Source: Brachycybe producta (lineage: Eukaryota; Arthropoda; Diplopoda; Playtdesmida; Andrognathidae). From it: a DNA stretch of 64,000 bases. The position numbers and the translations under genes are program-made. The notes beneath the pieces are model-generated. The model was not told the DNA's origin. It did no database searches and worked only from the letters and a program-made list of their open reading frames with translations. This document shows positions 60,942 through 64,000 of this stretch, in pieces. The stretch's first letter is position 1. The number at the start of each line of letters is the position of its first letter. The stretch is taken from assembly GCA_036925085.1 (NCBI GenBank), contig JAUPFP010000001.1:16772842-16836841 (forward strand), read 5' to 3'.

Positions 60942-61719
60942 TGTGGCAACCTGATCTGCTCAATTCCAAATTTTCGATTGAGCAGACGAATTCCCTATGG
61001 TGGTCTGCCTGACAGCTACAGTAGGCTGTTAGGACGGACGCCATTTTGGTGCCAGCAGACCTTACCATTTAGTTCAATGGGTGAGAGGTCAGATGTGACC
61101 TCTGTCCCCTCCAGGTGTAGTTGCCTGAAGGTTTCCTGTGGCCTAGTAAGCCTTAGGAACTTGGCAGTGTGTTGTGGACAACCAAGGAGACTACACCTGT
61201 GGATGGAGATCAGGAGATCTCCATTGTCCGGGTTTTCATATTTGTTCATGTTGTTTGTTTTTGACCATTTGGCCTCTTGTTTGGTATATTTATGGTGGCT
61301 TGGCTGGTGAAAGGTGACCAGCCAGTTGTGTAAATATTGATCACTGCCTACATAACCATCGTAAGTGTAATTAAACACTTTACTTTTAATTACCATGTCG
61401 TGTCCTTTATTTGGGGTTTTAGCACGGGAGGGTGGGTTTCCAGTTTGGGAAAAACACCACCGTCCATCACCATCTTTTATCGGCTGGTAAATTGTGTTAG
61501 CTCACGGTAGAACCAGTGTTCTACCGCGATATTCTTGGCGTGGCGGCGTGGTCTTTCGTCCGTGTCTGTCGAGGGAGTTCCGCGTCGACACCACCCAAGA
61601 GGTTCACCGCGTGAGGGCGGCTACGGGTGCGGTCCTGTCCCCGTATAAGAGCTTGGTGCTCGGTAAGTTTTTGCTTTTTTACTGGATGGTTATTGTGACG
61701 ATCTAGTCGGGACGTTACA
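60942..61719 (+). repeat. Element M 5' LTR (A-type, 778 bp)
   Basis: TGTGGCAACCTGATC ... GGGACGTTACA. TATA-like GGTATATTTATGG at 61283-61295 and poly(A) signal ATTAAA at 61370-61375 followed by the GC-rich U5. Confidence 0.85.
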
Positions 61720-62258
61720 ATTGGTGGAGGTGCCGGGTATCGGTACCCCGTCTCTTGCATGGTTAATTACCGTGGATTTGACTGTTTAGTCAGTCAAATC
61801 ACCGTGCGGTGCGAGTACGCAGCTGGATGTGGACTTTGGTCCTTGGGACAGCCACGATAATAACTGTTGACCATGATTTTACCATTAATTACCATGGGGA
61901 GCGGATATTGGTCATGTGTACAGTGGTGAACGGTAAATTTTACCGTCTAATTACCATGGGGCGTGGACTACAGTCTATGGTACTGTGGTTTTAGGTGGTG
62001 TACGGTGATTTTACCGCATGTACACTGTGGGGTGCGTTCTTTCGTCCGTGGAACCATGGTAGAAAGTGGTGAAAACTCTTTTACCGTGAAGTACACCGTG
62101 GGAAACGGACGTTTGTCCGTGATACCGCGATTTCGTGCAGTTCCATCTGTTCGTTTTGGTGTTTTGCGGACTTTTGTCCGTGAATTTAACGTTTTCGATG
62201 GTGGAAATCCACTGTCTGGTGGATTTGTCCAGATTTTACCATAGAAACACGGTGAAAA
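61720..62258 (+). other. Element M PBS and leader hairpins
   Basis: PBS TGGTGGAGGTGCCGGGTA at 61722-61739. PBS-side hairpin: inner ATTTGACTG/CAGTCAAAT at 61776-61799, outer GCATGGT/ACCGTGC at 61757-61807. Repeat hairpins AACGGAC-GTTT-GTCCGTG at 62104 and TGCGGAC-TTTT-GTCCGTG at 62165, 61 bp apart as in A and E; decayed ones lie upstream. Confidence 0.75.
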
Positions 62259-63923
62259 ATGGAGCCAACCCTGAAAGTACCTACGGAAGGTAGGGAAATT
62301 GGAGCAGATGCGGGTTTGGAGTTATGCAGCCGTGTAGTCAACCGTCCCCTTGAGGCGGAAGGCGGTGTACCCCTGGAGACATTAGTACAAGACGGCAGCA
62401 TTGACAAAGATTCGCTGGAGGGTGGCGACATGGACGGTGTTCCACGGGGCCAACCTCCTCTGGGAGAATACGTCACGGTGCAAAGACATGCCACGGACGG
62501 CTTTCCCAGAGAATCTTCGTTGGAAGTCGGCAGTGACGCCGATGGTGATGTTGATGGTCGTGGCGCTCGGCCGAAGGTCCATGTTTCTATCACCGCCCGT
62601 CCGGTTGGACGGCCTGCTCTCCCCGAGCAGAAGCTCATAGGGATCACTTACGGGATAGATGTCCTTCATTTTGGACTAAGGCTGTCCCGGTCGGTGATTG
62701 AACCGAGGGTAAATCCTCAGTTTTCACTGTGGCCCATGCATGAAGGGCCACGGAGGGAGGTGCCGCCGGTGCAAGCCAGGCTGGTACCTCCGTGGGAAGC
62801 ACCCAGGCCGTCTCCTAGGGGATTTGGCCGGGGAGTTCTTCCCGCACCCGGAAAGCAGCCAAGGGTTCGCATGACGATACCCTCGGAAGCTGAGTCCGAG
62901 TCTGATGTTTCAGAGAACCGGAGCAGCAACCTCGCAGGGTTAGTGCCGCTGCTTGGATGCCTGCTCCAGTGGAGGTTCAGGTGTTTGGGTTTTTCAACCC
63001 GGTCCACTCTTTTGCCCGTTATGATGTCGGAGAGGATATGGCGCCTTTTCCCCGCAAGTTCGAAGTGAAAGCTCGAGCTCAGCATTGGACGGATGAGTCC
63101 AGGTGCAGTTTCGTCACTTTTCTGCTGGACGGTCCGTCTGAAAAGTATTATGCCACTTTGGTGGAAACTCTTCCGGACCTAACCTGGACGGAACTAAAAG
63201 ATGCTATGCGTAGCCAATTTAGTTCGGCTCATCTTTGCTGAGTTCAAAACGATGAAGCAGGGGTCAACCGAGTATGGGCAGGCATTCTATTGGCAGTTCT
63301 TGGAACTGTCTGACCGTGTCTCTCCAGGAGAAAACGAGAGCTGTCAGGTCATTCGTTTTAAACGGAAACTCCTGACAGGGTCGGGTGTCGGGGGTCGGGT
63401 GTCAGGCCGAGATGGTCGAGACATGTGCCCATGGAAGCCGATTTGCTAACGGCAGGAAGATTACCTGCCCGTACTAGAGAGGTTCCTCAGGACCGGGCTA
63501 GTGCTCAGTCTTCTGGTTCCACGGCTAGCTCTGGGAGCCTTGCTAAGGCTCCATCTTCAAGCCAAATGGGTGCAAAGGCCACTGCTCAGTCCAAGTCGGA
63601 CAAGGCGGTAGCCAAGACCAGAGGCAAGAAGATGAAGAATACGAGTTCCGGTGGAGGTCTGCCAGAGGCAATGCCTCAAAGTGCGGACCATGGCTTGGGA
63701 GATTCGCTCCGGCGACTAGGTCCTTGTTCAGGGTGTAACCAGATGAGTCACCTGAAGAAGGATTGTCCAAAGGCTACGGCTAAAGGACAAGTTGCCAGAG
63801 TGCTGCCTGCTAAGCCAAGCGTTGGCTGGAGGGTCGCCACCTGGCCACCATTCGTGATGGCCAGTTCTACTACCGACTCGTGGATGACGAAGAGAAATCT
63901 TCGTTAAACTGCTGCTGGTTGCC
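62259..63923 (+). pseudogene. Element M Gag
   Basis: ATG at 62259 in the same place as A and B. The first frame runs about 270 codons (ADAGLELCSRVVNRP, GEYVTVQRHA), then shifts near 62940. FFNPVHSFARYDVGED and WTDESRCSFVTFLLDG lie in the second frame, broken again near 63235, and the knuckle CSGCNQMSHLKKDC (63724-63765) in a third. A short tandem GGGTCGGGTGTC duplication near 63380-63400 adds to the shifts. Stop codon at about 63931 in the frameshift loop. Confidence 0.75.
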
Positions 63924-63947
63924 ACCGTACTGAGTGGTGAGTGACCG
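63902..63947 (+). promoter_or_regulatory. -1 frameshift site (M)
   Basis: GTTAAAC at 63902-63908, spacer TGCTG, stem CTGGTTGC-CACC / GGTG-A-GTGACCGG (63914-63947) with wobble pairs. The layout is as in A, B, D and E. Confidence 0.65.
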
Positions 63948-64000
63948 GAGATGCTTCAAACTCAGGTGACCGACATCCGACATCCGTTCTGAACGAGGGA

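Larger units (their letters stand above)
60942..64000 (+). mobile_element. Element M, Ty3/Gypsy, 5' part (runs off window)
   Basis: LTR, PBS, leader with hairpins, Gag and the frameshift signal in the same order as A and E, on the plus strand. Only the first codons of pol are inside the window. A-type LTR. Confidence 0.8.

Overview
This is animal (metazoan) nuclear DNA made almost entirely of transposable elements. I found no convincing single-copy host gene, no tRNA or rRNA gene and no CRISPR array. The evidence for an animal is: LTR retrotransposons of the Ty3/Gypsy type; one element whose primer-binding site (TGGTAGCAGAG) fits the 3' end of animal initiator tRNA-Met; and CR1/L2-type LINEs whose first ORF carries an SGNH-hydrolase (esterase) domain. 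The species cannot be named from the sequence.

The dominant family is a large GC-rich Ty3/Gypsy element of about 12.5 kb. Its sense-strand layout is LTR, PBS (TGGTGGAGG...), structured leader with an array of about 72-bp hairpin repeats, Gag with a CCHC knuckle, a -1 frameshift site, Pol (protease, RT, RNase H, integrase, long C-terminal tail ending in a hydrophobic stretch), a second tandem-repeat block, a 3' splice acceptor, a third ORF of about 970 codons of unrecognised function, polypurine tract, LTR. I label the copies H, I, J, B, A, E, D, G and M from left to right.

Layout. H (1-2229, minus) keeps LTR, leader and the start of ORF3. I (2248-8688, plus) is a decayed gag-pol-ORF3 split by a LINE (2833-4018). 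A second LINE (8689-10285, minus) abuts it. J (10286-13590, minus) is a gutted copy. LTR fragments lie at 13844-14655. Element C (AT-rich, plus, another Gypsy lineage) starts before 15366. B (16127-35533, minus) sits in C's gag with a 4-bp ATAA duplication. A (18041-30569, minus, the most complete copy) sits inside B's reverse transcriptase. C resumes at 35534-36051 (protease) and is cut again by E (36052 to about 41707, plus). D (41708-53808, minus) follows and contains a third LINE (44317 to about 48530). G (53809-56000, plus) is the 3' end of another copy. 56001-58614 is AT-rich DNA without recognisable genes. Element L (58615-60941, plus) and the start of M (60942-64000, plus) close the window.

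How the parts work together: the LTR drives one RNA. Gag is read directly, and Pol by -1 slippage at (G/A)TTAAAC, followed by a stem-loop that is preserved between copies with base-pair changes. ORF3 lies behind a conserved splice acceptor, so it is probably made from a spliced RNA, as env is in errantiviruses, but it has no envelope features. The ORF3 protein, its repeat block and the conserved RNA structures are the most novel content. Every copy has at least one lesion or is truncated.
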